NCBI GenBank assembly: GCA_001556025.1 | Contig: LSIB01000065.1 | Location: forward strand, 1 to 47,780 | Direction: 5' to 3' | Origin: Rhizobiales bacterium CCH3-A5 | GTDB taxonomy: Bacteria > Pseudomonadota > Alphaproteobacteria > Rhizobiales > Beijerinckiaceae | Length of the DNA: 47,780 bases | In this document: one piece after another, positions 17,329-29,681 of the stretch | Layout: the number at the start of each line of letters is the position of its first letter | Numbering within the stretch: position 1 is the first letter of the stretch | The notes under the pieces: model-generated | Told to the model about the DNA's origin: nothing | The model's input: the letters and a program-made list of their open reading frames with translations, nothing else | Database searches by the model: none | Position numbers and translations under genes: made by a program

Positions 17329-18656
17329 GGTTGCGCCCCCATCAGATGATCCAGCTCGCGATGGTCCGGAAGCGTCGTATCGATCGCCTTGCCCGCCCCC
17401 AGCACCGTCCGGTCGGACTGCGGCCTTGCGAAGAACTCCGTCCAGTCGCGCGCCCGCGTCAGGATCACGTCGGCCGGGCCGCCGGGCGAAAGACGCCCGG
17501 CCTCGGGCAGTCCCATGACGTCGGCGGGCGTGCGGGCAACCGCGTTGCCCCAGTCGGTCCCGGAATGATCGAGCTGGAGGATACGCGTGCCTTCCCGCAG
17601 GACCTCGACCAGGTCGAGGTCGCCATAGGCGTAGAACGGGTCGCGTGTGTTGTCCGAGGCGATCATCACCGGCACGCCGGCCGCCTTCAGCTCGTGCAGC
17701 GCAGTGACCCCGCGCCAGCGCGGCGTACGGCCGGCCTGTCTGTCTTGCAGATACATGTTGCACATCGGCAGGGAGACCACGGCGATGCCGGCCTCCTTCA
17801 CCTTGGCGATGATGGAGGCCTCGTCCTGCGGCTGCTGCAGCGCCAGCGAGCAGCAATGCCCGCACAGAATCTTGCCGGCAAAACGATGCCTCAGCGCGGC
17901 ATCGGCGATGTGCTCCAGCGCGCGCGCCTCCGGGTCGTTGGTCTCGTCGACATGGAAATCGAGGTCGAAGCCATGGTCGATCGCATTGCGAAAGACGATG
18001 TCGAGCGCCTGGTCGATCTCGGGGATCATATAGGTGACGCAGCCGAACAGGCCGTCGCCATGCGCCAGCACCGCCTTGGTCACGGCGTGCATATGGGCGG
18101 CGTCGAGCGCAAATTGCAGCCCGAACAGCGGCGAGGCCTGCAGCGTGATCCGCCCGGCCCATTCCGCCCGCAGCTCGGCGAGCACCGGCCAGGAGATGCC
18201 GATCTGCTTGCCGAGCGAATCGATATGCGTCCGCATCGCCGCCGTGCCATGGGCAAAAGCGCAGCGCAGGCCGAATTCCATCCGGGCGCGGACATCGTCG
18301 GCTGACCAGTTCGCCTCGCGGTCGGCCAGCACATTCTCCAGCGCGCCCTTGAAGCTGCCGTCGGGATTGCGCCGGCGCGGCCAGATATGGCCCTTGTCGA
18401 GATGGACATGAGCGTCGACGAGGCGCGGCAGCACGATGCCGCCGTCGAGATCGACGGGCGGGTGATCGGCGTCTATGCCGTCAGTGCCGGCCGGCAGGAT
18501 GGAGGCGATGCGCCCGTCGTCGATCGCGATATCGGCGAGCGCGAGGCCGTCGCGATCCCCGGCGAGAGCCGCGCCATCGACGAGGCAGAGCGGGATGCGG
18601 GTGCGGATCAGGCGATAGCGGTTGGTGGCGGGAATGGACGCAAATCCGGTGGTCAC
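17325..18656 (-). CDS. Cytosine-deaminase-like amidohydrolase
   Basis: Metal-dependent hydrolase of 443 residues, resembling CodA. The metal ligands are visible in the expected order: HxH in VDAHVHLDKGH, His in DFHVDETND (with the catalytic Glu), His in CGHCCSLALQ, and Asp in IASDNTRDPFYAYGDLD. The start is the GTG at 18656, preceded by AGAGG about 8 bases upstream. An open frame reaching 18812 has no family similarity in its first 52 residues. It heads the operon with the FAD oxidase (ATGA overlap) and the flavodoxin-fold reductase. It could deaminate a pyrimidine or related heterocycle, but the ring specificity cannot be read. It is divergent from folD. Confidence 0.9.
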   Translation of the reverse strand: MTTGFASIPATNRYRLIRTRIPLCLVDGAALAGDRDGLALADIAIDDGRIASILPAGTDGIDADHPPVDLDGGIVLPRLVDAHVHLDKGHIWPRRRNPDGSFKGALENVLADREANWSADDVRARMEFGLRCAFAHGTAAMRTHIDSLGKQIGISWPVLAELRAEWAGRITLQASPLFGLQFALDAAHMHAVTKAVLAHGDGLFGCVTYMIPEIDQALDIVFRNAIDHGFDLDFHVDETNDPEARALEHIADAALRHRFAGKILCGHCCSLALQQPQDEASIIAKVKEAGIAVVSLPMCNMYLQDRQAGRTPRWRGVTALHELKAAGVPVMIASDNTRDPFYAYGDLDLVEVLREGTRILQLDHSGTDWGNAVARTPADVMGLPEAGRLSPGGPADVILTRARDWTEFFARPQSDRTVLGAGKAIDTTLPDHRELDHLMGAQP

Positions 18657-18814
18657 GCTGCTCGCCTCTTCAAACCGCTCGCTAGATCGATAACCGCGCC
18701 AGCGGACGCTCGCAAGGCATGGGCCAACACAGCGCGCGCCCGTCGCATTCGGACTTGTCGCGCCCTGGCCGATCGCGCATGAGGGCGGCTCGCGGACAAG
18801 ACGGAGACGCATTC

Positions 18815-19687
18815 ATGGCCGGGCAGGCACGCATCATCGACGGCAAGGCGGCGGCCGCGGCTCTGCGGGCCGAGATCGGGAGCGAGATCGCCGCGATCAA
18901 AACGCAAAGCGGCCTCGTGCCCGGCCTCGACGTGGTGCTGGTCGGCGACGATCCGGCGAGCCGCGTCTATGTCGCCTCCAAGGAAAAACTCGCCGCCGAG
19001 ATCGGCATGAAGTCGAGGGCGCACCGCCTGCCGACCGAGACGAGCGAGGCGGAACTGCTGGCGAAGCTGGCCGAACTCAACGCCGATGACGCGGTCGACG
19101 GCATCCTCGTGCAACTGCCGTTGCCGAAACACATCGACACCGGCGTCATCATCGACGCGATCGACCCCGCCAAGGACGTCGACGGGCTGCATCCGGTCAA
19201 TGCCGGCCGGCTGGCGAGCGGCAAGGCCAGCGCCGCGACGCTGCTCGTGCCCTGCACGCCGCTCGGCTCCATGCTGCTGCTTCGCCAGACGCTGCCGACG
19301 CTGGCCGGTCTGGAGGCCGTGGTGATAGGCCGCTCGGAACTCGTCGGCCGCCCGGTGGCGCAGCTCCTGCTGCAGGCGGACTGCACCGTGACGATCGCGC
19401 ATTCGCGCACGCGCGCCCTAGCCAGCGTGGTCAGGCGCGCCGACATCGTCGTGGCAGCGGTGGGCCGTCCCCATTTCGTGAAGGGCGACTGGATCAAGCC
19501 GGGCGCGACCGTGATCGACGTCGGCATCAACCGCCTGCCCGACGGCAAGCTGGTGGGCGATGTCCACTATGCGGAAGCGCTGGCCGTGGCGGGGGGGATT
19601 ACCCCGGTGCCGGGTGGGGTCGGGCCGATGACGATCGCCTGCCTATTGCGGAACACGATGACGGCGTTCAAGGCGCGGCGAGGCTGA
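18815..19687 (+). CDS. folD: Methylenetetrahydrofolate dehydrogenase / methenyltetrahydrofolate cyclohydrolase
   Basis: Bifunctional one-carbon enzyme of 290 residues, acting in the cytoplasm to interconvert 5,10-methylene-THF and 10-formyl-THF with NADP. Signatures include [16 protein letters not shown] with the catalytic Lys, [46 protein letters not shown] and [14 protein letters not shown]. The start is the ATG at 18815 with GGAG about 9 bases upstream. An open frame from 18719 has no family match at its N-terminus. The gene is convergent with lpd, with only 19 bases between the two stops. Confidence 0.96.
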   Translation: MAGQARIIDGKAAAAALRAEIGSEIAAIKTQSGLVPGLDVVLVGDDPASRVYVASKEKLAAEIGMKSRAHRLPTETSEAELLAKLAELNADDAVDGILVQLPLPKHIDTGVIIDAIDPAKDVDGLHPVNAGRLASGKASAATLLVPCTPLGSMLLLRQTLPTLAGLEAVVIGRSELVGRPVAQLLLQADCTVTIAHSRTRALASVVRRADIVVAAVGRPHFVKGDWIKPGATVIDVGINRLPDGKLVGDVHYAEALAVAGGITPVPGGVGPMTIACLLRNTMTAFKARRG

Positions 19688-19706
19688 GCGCCGCCGGACC
19701 GTCCCC

Positions 19707-21107
19707 TCACATATGGATCTGGCGCTTCTCGACCGCCATCGCTGCTTCCTTCACCGCTTCCGACAGCGTCGGATGGGCATGGCAGGTGCGGGCGAGGTCT
19801 TCCGAGGAGCCGCCGAACTCCATCAGCACCGCCACCTCGGCGATCAGGTCGCCGGCATGGGGCCCGATGATGTGGCAGCCGAGCACGCGGTCGGTCGCAG
19901 CGTCCGCCAGCACCTTCACGAAGCCGTCGGTGTGGCGGATCGCGCGGGCGCGGCCATTGGCCGTGAACGGGAACTTGCCGACCTTATAGGCGACGCCCGC
20001 GGCCTTCAGCTCTTCCTCGGTCCTGCCGATCGCGGCGACTTCCGGCGCGGTGTAGATGATGCCGGGGATAACGTCGTAATTCACATGGCCGTGCTTGCCC
20101 GCGATGATCTCGGCGACCGCCACGCCCTCATCCTCGGCCTTGTGCGCCAGCATCGGGCCGCGCACCACGTCGCCGATGGCGTAGATGCCGGCGACATTGG
20201 TCTTGAAGTGGTCGTCGATGACGACGCGGCCGCGCTCGGTCGCGACGCCGGCCGCCTCAAGCCCAAGCCCTTCGGTATTGGGACGCCGGCCGATCGCGAC
20301 CAGCACGATGTCGGCAGACAGCGTCTTGCCCTCGCCGCCTGCCGCGGGTTCGACCGTGACGGTCGCGCCGCCCTTCTTGCCCGTCTCGACCTTCGTGACC
20401 TTGGAGCCGAGATGGAACTCGAAGCCCTGCTTCTGCAGGATGCGCTGGAACTGTTTGGCGATCTCGTCGTCCATGCCGGGAAGGATGCGGTCGAGATATT
20501 CGACGACCGTGACCTTGGCGCCGAGCCGGCTCCAGACCGAGCCGATCTCAAGCCCGATCACGCCTGCGCCGACGACCAGCAACTCCTTGGGAACCGCAGT
20601 CAGTTCGATCGCGCCGGTCGAGGTCACCACCGTCTTCTCGTCGATGGCGACGCCAGGCAGCGCCGTCGATTCCGAGCCTGTCGCGATGACGATGCTCTTG
20701 GTTTCGAGCTCCTGCGTCTTGCCGTCATCGCCGGTCACGACGACCTTGCCGGTAGCAGGGATGCTCGCCGTGCCGTGGAACGGCTCGATCTTGTTCTTCT
20801 TCAGCAGGAAGGCGACGCCGTTGACGTTGGCGTCGACCGTCTCCTGCTTGTGGACCATCATCTGCGCCAGATCGAGTTTCGGCTTGCCCACGGAGATGCC
20901 GAGGCTGGCGAAGGTGTGGCCGGCCTCCTCGAACATCTCCGAGGCATGCAGCAGCGCCTTGGACGGGATGCAGCCGACATTCAGGCAGGTGCCGCCATGG
21001 CTCTTGCGCTTTTCGACGACCGCGACCTTGAGGCCGAGCTGGGCCGCGCGAATGGCGCAGACATAGCCGCCGGGGCCGGTTCCGATGACGACGAGATCGT
21101 AGGACAT
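19707..21107 (-). CDS. lpd: Dihydrolipoyl dehydrogenase (E3)
   Basis: FAD-dependent disulfide oxidoreductase of 466 residues, the E3 component that reoxidises lipoyl groups of 2-oxoglutarate dehydrogenase. It has the FAD motif [20 protein letters not shown], the redox-active cysteines in [13 protein letters not shown], the NAD motif [15 protein letters not shown] and the C-terminal catalytic HAHPTLSEA. The start is the ATG at 21107 with GAGG upstream; a GTG directly before it (21110) would add one residue. It is the last gene of the TCA operon, separated from sucB by 132 bases that hold a family C palindrome. Confidence 0.96.
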   Translation of the reverse strand: MSYDLVVIGTGPGGYVCAIRAAQLGLKVAVVEKRKSHGGTCLNVGCIPSKALLHASEMFEEAGHTFASLGISVGKPKLDLAQMMVHKQETVDANVNGVAFLLKKNKIEPFHGTASIPATGKVVVTGDDGKTQELETKSIVIATGSESTALPGVAIDEKTVVTSTGAIELTAVPKELLVVGAGVIGLEIGSVWSRLGAKVTVVEYLDRILPGMDDEIAKQFQRILQKQGFEFHLGSKVTKVETGKKGGATVTVEPAAGGEGKTLSADIVLVAIGRRPNTEGLGLEAAGVATERGRVVIDDHFKTNVAGIYAIGDVVRGPMLAHKAEDEGVAVAEIIAGKHGHVNYDVIPGIIYTAPEVAAIGRTEEELKAAGVAYKVGKFPFTANGRARAIRHTDGFVKVLADAATDRVLGCHIIGPHAGDLIAEVAVLMEFGGSSEDLARTCHAHPTLSEAVKEAAMAVEKRQIHM

Positions 21108-21126
21108 CACTAAAGCCTCTCAGCAC

Positions 21127-21214
21127 CCGTCATGGTCGGGCTTGTCCCGACCATCCACGTCTTTGGCGGCGGGAGTAAAGTCGTGGATGCTCGGGACAAG
21201 CCCGAGCATGACGG
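21127..21214. repeat. Intergenic palindrome, family C, between sucB and lpd
   Basis: The arms CCGTCATGGTCGGGCTTGTC and GACAAGCCCGAGCATGACGG flank inner complementary blocks ATCCACG and CGTGGAT. The element occupies most of the gap between two genes of one operon, so the stem would be formed within the polycistronic mRNA. Further copies are at 25559-25641, 36984-37075 and 41347-41440. Confidence 0.88.
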
Positions 21215-21239
21215 CGAAGCAGCCGCCTGAACGCGTCGC

Positions 21240-22517
21240 TCACAGATCCAGCACCAGCCGCGCCGGATCCTCCAGCGCCTCCTTGATCCGCACCAGGAAG
21301 GTCACCGCCTCCTTGCCGTCGATGATGCGGTGGTCGTAGCTGACGGCGAGGTACATCATCGGACGCACCACGATCTGGCCGCCGACAACCATCGGGCGCT
21401 CCTGGATCTTGTGCATGCCGAGGATCGCCGACTGTGGCGCGTTCAGGATCGGCGTCGACATCAGCGAGCCGTAGACGCCGCCATTCGAGATGGTGAAGGT
21501 GCCGCCCTGCATGTCCTCGATCTTGAGCGCGCCGTCGCGGGCCTTCTTGCCGAGTTCGCCGATCTTCTTCTCGACGCCGGCGATGGAGAGCTGGTCGGCG
21601 TCGCGCACTACCGGCACGACGAGGCCCTTGTCGGTGCCGACGGCGACGGCGACATGATAGTAGTTCTTGTAGACGATGTCGGTGCCGTCGATCTCGGCGT
21701 TGACCGAGGGGATCTCCTTCAGCGCCTGCACGCAGGCCTTCACGAAGAAGCCCATGAAGCCGAGCTTCACGCCGTGCTTCTTCTCGAAGACGTCCTTGTA
21801 CTGGTTGCGCAGCGCCATGACGTTGGTCATGTCGACCTCGTTGAAGGTCGTCAGCATCGCGGCGGTGGCCTGCGCCTCCTTGAGGCGGCGCGCGATGGTC
21901 TGGCGCAGCTTGGTCATCTTGACCCGCTCTTCGCGCGAGGCGTCGTCGGGAGCCGATGGCGCGCGGACCTGGACCGGAGCGGGAGCCGCCACAGGCGCGG
22001 CCTGGCTGCCGGTCGCGATCGCCGCCAGCATGTCGCCCTTGGTGACACGGCCATCCTTGCCCGAGGCGCTGACGCCAGCCGGATCGACGCCGCTTTCGGC
22101 CGCGAGACGGCCGACGGCGGGACCGGAATCGCCAGCCTTGGTCGCGGGCTTGATCTGCGTGTCGCCGGCGACCTCGCCTGACTTCTTCTCGGCGGCGGCG
22201 CTCGTGGTCTCGCCGGCCTTGCCCGCGGCCTGCGCCACCGCTGCGTCGGCCTTCGGCGCGGGCGCCGCGGCCTTGCCGTCGCCGGCCTGGATCATTCCGA
22301 GCAGCGCGCTGACGCCGACGGTCTCGCCTTCCTTGGCGACGATTTCGCCGAGCACGCCGGCGGCCGGCGCGTTGACCTCGAGCGTCACCTTGTCGGTCTC
22401 GAGCTCGACCAGCGGCTCGTCGGCCTTCACCGCGTCGCCTGGCTTCTTGAACCACTTGCCGATGGTCGCTTCGGAGACGGATTCGCCGAGGGTGGGAACG
22501 CGGATTTCGGTCGCCAT
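21240..22517 (-). CDS. sucB: 2-oxoglutarate dehydrogenase E2, dihydrolipoyl succinyltransferase
   Basis: Core of the 2-oxoglutarate dehydrogenase complex, 425 residues. The lipoyl domain (1-75) carries the lipoylated lysine in [11 protein letters not shown]. An Ala/Glu/Lys-rich linker follows, then the peripheral-subunit-binding domain ([20 protein letters not shown] and GDMLAAI), a second linker and the catalytic domain from about residue 195. The active-site motif is [13 protein letters not shown]. Sequence around [20 protein letters not shown] marks the succinyl- rather than acetyl-transferase. It lies 52 bases after sucA. Confidence 0.96.
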   Translation of the reverse strand: MATEIRVPTLGESVSEATIGKWFKKPGDAVKADEPLVELETDKVTLEVNAPAAGVLGEIVAKEGETVGVSALLGMIQAGDGKAAAPAPKADAAVAQAAGKAGETTSAAAEKKSGEVAGDTQIKPATKAGDSGPAVGRLAAESGVDPAGVSASGKDGRVTKGDMLAAIATGSQAAPVAAPAPVQVRAPSAPDDASREERVKMTKLRQTIARRLKEAQATAAMLTTFNEVDMTNVMALRNQYKDVFEKKHGVKLGFMGFFVKACVQALKEIPSVNAEIDGTDIVYKNYYHVAVAVGTDKGLVVPVVRDADQLSIAGVEKKIGELGKKARDGALKIEDMQGGTFTISNGGVYGSLMSTPILNAPQSAILGMHKIQERPMVVGGQIVVRPMMYLAVSYDHRIIDGKEAVTFLVRIKEALEDPARLVLDL

Positions 22518-22569
22518 GTCAGGCCTCTTTTCGGGTCTCTTGGTATCGTCAGCGGTCAGGCCGCGCGGA

Positions 22570-25527
22570 TCAGGCCGCGAAAGCCTCGTCGAGGAACGCG
22601 TTGAGCTGGGCGAGGTGTTTCGACATCAGGCCGGTCGCGGTCGCGGCAGAGGCCGGGCGGCCGACATAGCGCGGCCGCTTCGACTTCGAGCCGGCATGGC
22701 CGAGCACCCATTCGAGATAGGGTTCGACGAAGGTCCAGGAACCCATGTTCTTGGGCTCCTCCTGGCACCAGACCACGTCCGCGCCCTTGAAACGCGACAG
22801 CTCATGCGCCAGCGACTTCAGCGGGAAGGGATAGAGCTGCTCGACGCGCATCAGGTAGACATCGTCCAGCCCGCGCTTCTCGCGCTCCTCCAGCAGGTCG
22901 AAATAGACCTTGCCCGAGCACAGCACGACGCGGCGGATCTTGGAATCCTTGACCAGCTTGGTGGTCGAGTTGCCGCGTTCGGCGTCATCATGCAGCACGC
23001 GGTGGAAGCTCGAACCTTCGGCCAGCTCGTCGAGCGTCGAAACGCAGCGCTTGTGGCGCAGCAGCGATTTCGGCGTCATCAGGATCAGCGGCTTGCGGAA
23101 GTCGCGCTTGAGCTGCCGGCGCAGGATGTGGAAATAGCTCGCTGGCGTCGAGCAGTTGGCGACCTGCATGTTGTCCTCGGCGCACATCTGCAGGAAGCGC
23201 TCCAGGCGGGCCGAGGAGTGCTCGGGTCCCTGCCCTTCATAGCCATGCGGCAGCAGGCAGACGAGGCCCGACATGCGCAGCCATTTGCGCTCGCCCGACG
23301 AGATGAACTGGTCGAACACGACCTGCGCGCCATTGGCGAAATCGCCGAACTGCGCCTCCCAGCAGGTCAGGGCGTTGGGCTCCGACAGGGTGTAGCCGTA
23401 TTCGAATCCGAGCACGGCTTCTTCCGAGAGCATCGAGTTGATGACCTCGTAGCGCGACTGGCCCTCGCGAATATGGTTCAGCGAGGTATGGCGGGCCTCC
23501 GTCTCCTGGTCGATCAGCACCGAATGACGCTGCGAGAAGGTGCCGCGCTCGCAATCCTGCCCCGAGAGCCGGACCGGGTGCCCATCAAGCAGGAGCGAGC
23601 CGAAGGCCAGCGATTCCGCCGTCGCCCAGTCGATGCCCTGGCCTGATTCGACCGCCTTCTTGCGGTTGTCGAGGAAGCGCTGGATCGTCTTGTGGACGTT
23701 GAAGCCGGCCGGAACAGCCGTGATCTTCTCGGTGATGTCCCGGAGCACGGCGGCAGGAACGCCGGTCGCGCCACGGCGCGGGTCGTCCTCGTCGGCGCGG
23801 ATCGCCTTCATGCCGGCCCAGCGACCGTCGAGCCAGTCGGCCTTGTTGGGCTTGAAGGCCTGGCCGGCCTCGAATTCGATCTCGAGCTTCGCCTTCCAGG
23901 CGGCCCGCATCTCGTCGACCTCGCCGGGCGCGATCACGCCCTCGGCCTCGAGCTTGGCGGAGTAGAGTTCGAGCGTCGATTTGTGGCCGCGGATCTTGCG
24001 GTACATCAGCGGCTGGGTGAAGCCCGGCTCATCGCCCTCGTTATGGCCGAAGCGGCGATAGCAAAACATGTCGACCACGACCGGCTTGTGGAATTTCTGC
24101 CGGAACTCGATCGCGACCTTCGCGGCGAAGACGACCGCCTCGGGATCGTCGCCGTTCACATGGAAGACCGGAGCCTCGACCATCTTCGCCACGTCCGACG
24201 GATAGGGCGAGGAGCGCGAATAGCGCGGATAGGTGGTGAAGCCGATCTGGTTGTTGACGATGAAATGGATCGAGCCGCCGGTCTTGTGGCCTTTCAGCCC
24301 CGACAGGCCGAGGCACTCGGCGACCACGCCCTGCCCGGCGAAGGCCGCGTCGCCATGCAACAGCAGCGGCAGCACCTTGGAGCGCTCGACGATGTCGCCG
24401 AACTGGTCCTGCTTGGCGCGGACCTTTCCGAGCACGACCGGATCGACGATCTCGAGATGCGACGGGTTGGCGGTGAGCGAGACGTGGACGTTGTTGCCGT
24501 CGAACTCGCGGTCGGCTGAGGCGCCGAGATGATACTTGACGTCGCCCGAGCCCTCGACGTCGTCGGGCGCGAACGAGCCGCCCTTGAACTCGTGGAACAG
24601 CGCACGGTGCGGCTTGCCGAGCACCTGGGTGAGCACGTTGAGGCGGCCGCGATGGGCCATGCCGAAGACGATGTCGCGCACGCCGAGCGCGCCGCCGCGC
24701 TTGATGATCTGCTCCAGCGCCGGGATCAGCGCCTCGCCGCCATCGAGGCCGAAGCGCTTGGTGCCGGTGTATTTCAGGTCGATGAATTTCTCGAAGCCTT
24801 CGGCCTCGACGAGCTTGTTCAGGATCGCCTTCTTGCCCTCGCGCGTGAAGGCGATCTCCTTGTCGGGGCCCTCGATCCGCTCCTGCAGCCATGCCTTCTG
24901 CTCCGGATCGGAGATGTGCATGAACTCGATGCCGATGGTGTTGCAATAGGTCCGCTGCAGGATCGCGACCATCTCGCGGATCGTGGCGAATTCCATGCCG
25001 AGCACGTTGTCGATGAAGATCTTGCGGTCGAGATCGGCCTCGCCGAAGCCGAAGGCCGCCGGCGCCAGTTCCTCGGAATCGGTGCGGCTCTCGATGCCGA
25101 GCGGATCGAGCTTGGCGTGGAGATGGCCGCGCATGCGGTAGGCGCGGATCAGCATGATGGCGCGCACGGAATCGCGCGTGGCCTGCTGGACGTCGGAGGC
25201 TGACAGGGTCGCGCCGGCCGCCTTGGCCTTGCCGTTCAGCTTGTCGGAAACGACCTTCTCGACCACGGCCCAGTTGCCGTCGAGCGCCGAGACGAGCTCG
25301 CCATTGGCGTGGACGGGCCAGTTCGGCTTGGTCCAGGACGCGCCCCTGGCGTTCTCGACGATGGCGGAACCCTCGTCCTTCAGCCCGGCAAAGAAGCCCT
25401 GCCACTGCTCGTCGACCGATTTGGGATCGGCCTGGTAGCGGGCGTAGAGATCCTCGATATAGGCCGCGTTGCCGCCATAGAGGAAACCCGTCTGGGCGAG
25501 AGCCTCGTTGATGTCCTGGCGAGCCAT
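22570..25527 (-). CDS. sucA: 2-oxoglutarate dehydrogenase E1
   Basis: Thiamine-diphosphate-dependent decarboxylase of 985 residues, the E1 subunit converting 2-oxoglutarate. The N-terminal E2-contact region begins [20 protein letters not shown]. The catalytic core has [18 protein letters not shown], the TPP/Mg region [20 protein letters not shown] and [13 protein letters not shown], and the pyrimidine-binding part with [20 protein letters not shown]. The C-terminus has [12 protein letters not shown]. Length agrees with alphaproteobacterial SucA. It is separated from sucD by 123 bases that carry a family C palindrome. Confidence 0.97.
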   Translation of the reverse strand: MARQDINEALAQTGFLYGGNAAYIEDLYARYQADPKSVDEQWQGFFAGLKDEGSAIVENARGASWTKPNWPVHANGELVSALDGNWAVVEKVVSDKLNGKAKAAGATLSASDVQQATRDSVRAIMLIRAYRMRGHLHAKLDPLGIESRTDSEELAPAAFGFGEADLDRKIFIDNVLGMEFATIREMVAILQRTYCNTIGIEFMHISDPEQKAWLQERIEGPDKEIAFTREGKKAILNKLVEAEGFEKFIDLKYTGTKRFGLDGGEALIPALEQIIKRGGALGVRDIVFGMAHRGRLNVLTQVLGKPHRALFHEFKGGSFAPDDVEGSGDVKYHLGASADREFDGNNVHVSLTANPSHLEIVDPVVLGKVRAKQDQFGDIVERSKVLPLLLHGDAAFAGQGVVAECLGLSGLKGHKTGGSIHFIVNNQIGFTTYPRYSRSSPYPSDVAKMVEAPVFHVNGDDPEAVVFAAKVAIEFRQKFHKPVVVDMFCYRRFGHNEGDEPGFTQPLMYRKIRGHKSTLELYSAKLEAEGVIAPGEVDEMRAAWKAKLEIEFEAGQAFKPNKADWLDGRWAGMKAIRADEDDPRRGATGVPAAVLRDITEKITAVPAGFNVHKTIQRFLDNRKKAVESGQGIDWATAESLAFGSLLLDGHPVRLSGQDCERGTFSQRHSVLIDQETEARHTSLNHIREGQSRYEVINSMLSEEAVLGFEYGYTLSEPNALTCWEAQFGDFANGAQVVFDQFISSGERKWLRMSGLVCLLPHGYEGQGPEHSSARLERFLQMCAEDNMQVANCSTPASYFHILRRQLKRDFRKPLILMTPKSLLRHKRCVSTLDELAEGSSFHRVLHDDAERGNSTTKLVKDSKIRRVVLCSGKVYFDLLEEREKRGLDDVYLMRVEQLYPFPLKSLAHELSRFKGADVVWCQEEPKNMGSWTFVEPYLEWVLGHAGSKSKRPRYVGRPASAATATGLMSKHLAQLNAFLDEAFAA

Positions 25528-25558
25528 GGTCGTTTTCCGCCTTTTCCTGCCTGCCTAA

Positions 25559-25641
25559 CCGTCATGGTCGGCCTTGAGCCGACTATCTCTTCTGGAGTCT
25601 CGCGCGTCACGAGATGGTCGGGCCGAGCCCGACCATGACGG
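25559..25641. repeat. Intergenic palindrome, family C, between sucD and sucA
   Basis: It begins CCGTCATGGTCGGCCTTGAG and ends GAGCCCGACCATGACGG; the arms pair with a few mismatches around a central CTCTTCTGGAGTCTCGCG loop. It is the second of two family C copies inside the TCA operon, sitting just after the sucD stop and before the sucA ribosome site. Confidence 0.85.
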
Positions 25642-25650
25642 ACGAAATCG

Positions 25651-26535
25651 TCAGCCCTTCAACACGTCCACCAAGGTCTTTCCAAGGCGCGCCGGCGAGG
25701 GCGAGACCCGGATGCCGGCGGCTTCCATCGCCGCGATCTTGTCTTCCGCGCCGCCCTTGCCGCCGGAGATGATCGCGCCGGCATGGCCCATGCGGCGGCC
25801 GGGAGGGGCCGTGCGGCCGGCGATGAAGCCGACCATCGGCTTCTTGCGGCCGCGCTTCGCCTCGTCGGCGAGGAACTGCGCCGCGTCCTCCTCGGCCGAG
25901 CCGCCGATCTCGCCGATCATCACGATCGACTCGGTCTTGTCGTCGGCGAGGAACATCTCCAGCATGTCGATGAATTCGGTGCCCTTGACCGGATCGCCGC
26001 CGATGCCGACGGCCGTGGTCTGGCCCAGCCCCTCGCGCGTCGTCTGGAACACCGCCTCATAGGTCAGCGTGCCCGAACGCGAGACGATTCCGACCGAGCC
26101 GGGCTTGAAGATGTTGGCCGGCATGATGCCGATCTTGCTCTCGCCGGCCGTGACGACGCCAGGGCAGTTCGGGCCGATCAGGCGCGACTTGGAGCCGATC
26201 AGCGAGCGCTTGACCTTGACCATGTCGAGCACCGGGATGCCCTCGGTGATGCAGATGATCAGCGGAATCTCGGCGTCGATCGCCTCGCAGATCGCGTCCG
26301 CCGCGCCTGGTGGCGGGACATAGACGACGGACGCCGTCGCGCCGGTCTTGTCGCGCGCCTCGACGACGCTGTCGAAGACCGGCAGGCCGAGATGAAGCGA
26401 ACCGCCCTTCCCCGGCGAGGTGCCGCCGACCATCTGCGTGCCGTAGGCGATGGCCTGCTCGGAATGGAAGGTGCCGTTCTTGCCGGTAAAACCCTGGCAG
26501 ATGACCTTGGTGTTCTTGTCGATCAGGATGGACAT
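25651..26535 (-). CDS. sucD: Succinyl-CoA synthetase alpha subunit
   Basis: ADP/GDP-forming succinate-CoA ligase alpha chain, 294 residues. It has the CoA-binding Rossmann start ([20 protein letters not shown]), [25 protein letters not shown] and the phosphorylated histidine in [14 protein letters not shown]. It forms the alpha-beta complex with SucC, whose gene ends 9 bases upstream. Substrate-level phosphorylation in the TCA cycle is its established role. Confidence 0.97.
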   Translation of the reverse strand: MSILIDKNTKVICQGFTGKNGTFHSEQAIAYGTQMVGGTSPGKGGSLHLGLPVFDSVVEARDKTGATASVVYVPPPGAADAICEAIDAEIPLIICITEGIPVLDMVKVKRSLIGSKSRLIGPNCPGVVTAGESKIGIMPANIFKPGSVGIVSRSGTLTYEAVFQTTREGLGQTTAVGIGGDPVKGTEFIDMLEMFLADDKTESIVMIGEIGGSAEEDAAQFLADEAKRGRKKPMVGFIAGRTAPPGRRMGHAGAIISGGKGGAEDKIAAMEAAGIRVSPSPARLGKTLVDVLKG

Positions 26536-26544
26536 GGTTTTTCC

Positions 26545-27741
<1,197 letters not shown>

Positions 27742-27855
27742 GCCTGTGGTTCCTTGAAAGAAGATCGGCAGTAGGCAGCTGTGGGCAGGCGGTTGGATCG
27801 GCAGGTCGGCGCGGCCTCAAACCTGCCGGCCGGCCGTCGCCGACTGCACCTTATC

Positions 27856-28821
<966 letters not shown>

Positions 28822-29040
28822 CTAGTCCTTGTGCTTAGCGCTGCGAGAGGCCGGCGAGCCGGCGAAACCGTGCGTTCCTTTGACTCAAACCGGGGATTTG
28901 CCGCAACCCTCGCGGGTTCGACGCGAGCGCGGCCGCACCCCGCTCTCGATTATCGACACTCGGCCGGTGAGTGCCGCGATTTCAATGGTTTGCAGCAGTC
29001 ATCCAGTCAGACTAGCGGCCGAATGCGGCAAAAGATTTCA

Positions 29041-29064
29041 GTTACAATTTACAAAGATCGTAAC
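29041..29064. promoter_or_regulatory. Imperfect 24-bp palindrome upstream of mdh
   Basis: GTTAC and GTAAC form the outer arms of a 24-base imperfect palindrome (GTTACnATnT...AnATnGTAAC). It lies in an unusually AT-rich pocket of the 260-base gap between the TetR stop and the mdh start. Its position about 220 bases before mdh fits an operator or activator site for the TCA operon. No protein is known to bind it. Chance symmetry in AT-rich DNA is the alternative. Confidence 0.3.
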
Positions 29065-29078
29065 TTGTTGCGAAAATT

Positions 29079-29678
29079 TCAGATGATTCCGGCCTCCAGA
29101 ACGCGCAGCGCCACCCGGATCAGCGTCGCCAGCCGGGCATCGACGGAGGCTTGCGGCACGTCCGCCTCCAGCGCCAGAGCGGCCGGGTGGATGAAGCGGT
29201 GGGTGGCGTCGATGACGAAGGCGATCGCCCTGTCGCGGTCGCGCGGCTCGAAGGCGCCGGACGCGATGCCCTCGTCGATGACGCGCTCGAACAGGGCGCG
29301 GACGCGCGTCCGGTTGCGCCGGCTGATGGCGTGGCGCTTCGCCACCGCCTGCGACAGCGCCGCAAACAGATGCGGATCGTCGACGAGCAGGTCGCGGTTG
29401 CCTTTAGCGAGCGCCAGGATGAGCCGTTCCAGCTTGTCGCTGGCGGGGTCGGGCCCATCGGCGATGTCGGCCAGCCGGCGCTCGGTCGCCTTGAGCCAGA
29501 CATCGACGACGGCGTCGACAAGCGCCGCGCGCGACGGGAAGTAGCGATAGACATTGGCATGCGTCATGCCGGCTTCTTCGGCGACGGCGACCACGGTGAA
29601 GCGCTTGAGGCCGAACTGGCGCAGATGCTCGCTGGCGACCGAGAGGATGCGGGTCTCGCTCGGCTCGCGCTGCGCCAT
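29079..29678 (-). CDS. TetR-family transcriptional regulator
   Basis: Repressor of 199 residues. The N-terminal helix-turn-helix spans about residues 10-55, with FTVVAVAEEAGMTHANVYRY and FPSRAALVDAV typical of the family. The C-terminal ligand/dimer domain contains VKRHAISRRNRTRVRALFER-like helices and is not diagnostic of a ligand. It starts 3 bases after the zapE stop and is very likely co-transcribed with it. It precedes mdh, so the mdh operon is one candidate target, which is inference. Confidence 0.92.
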   Translation of the reverse strand: MAQREPSETRILSVASEHLRQFGLKRFTVVAVAEEAGMTHANVYRYFPSRAALVDAVVDVWLKATERRLADIADGPDPASDKLERLILALAKGNRDLLVDDPHLFAALSQAVAKRHAISRRNRTRVRALFERVIDEGIASGAFEPRDRDRAIAFVIDATHRFIHPAALALEADVPQASVDARLATLIRVALRVLEAGII

Positions 29679-29681
29679 GGC

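Noticed and set aside
17329..18162. Upstream extension of the FAD-linked oxidase frame.
   Set aside because: It lies out of frame in the deaminase-like gene. The ATG at 17328 with its stop-start overlap gives the proper N-terminus.
19713..21113. A 466-codon plus-strand frame opposite lpd.
   Set aside because: It mirrors the full lpd gene and has no family similarity; a typical antisense shadow.
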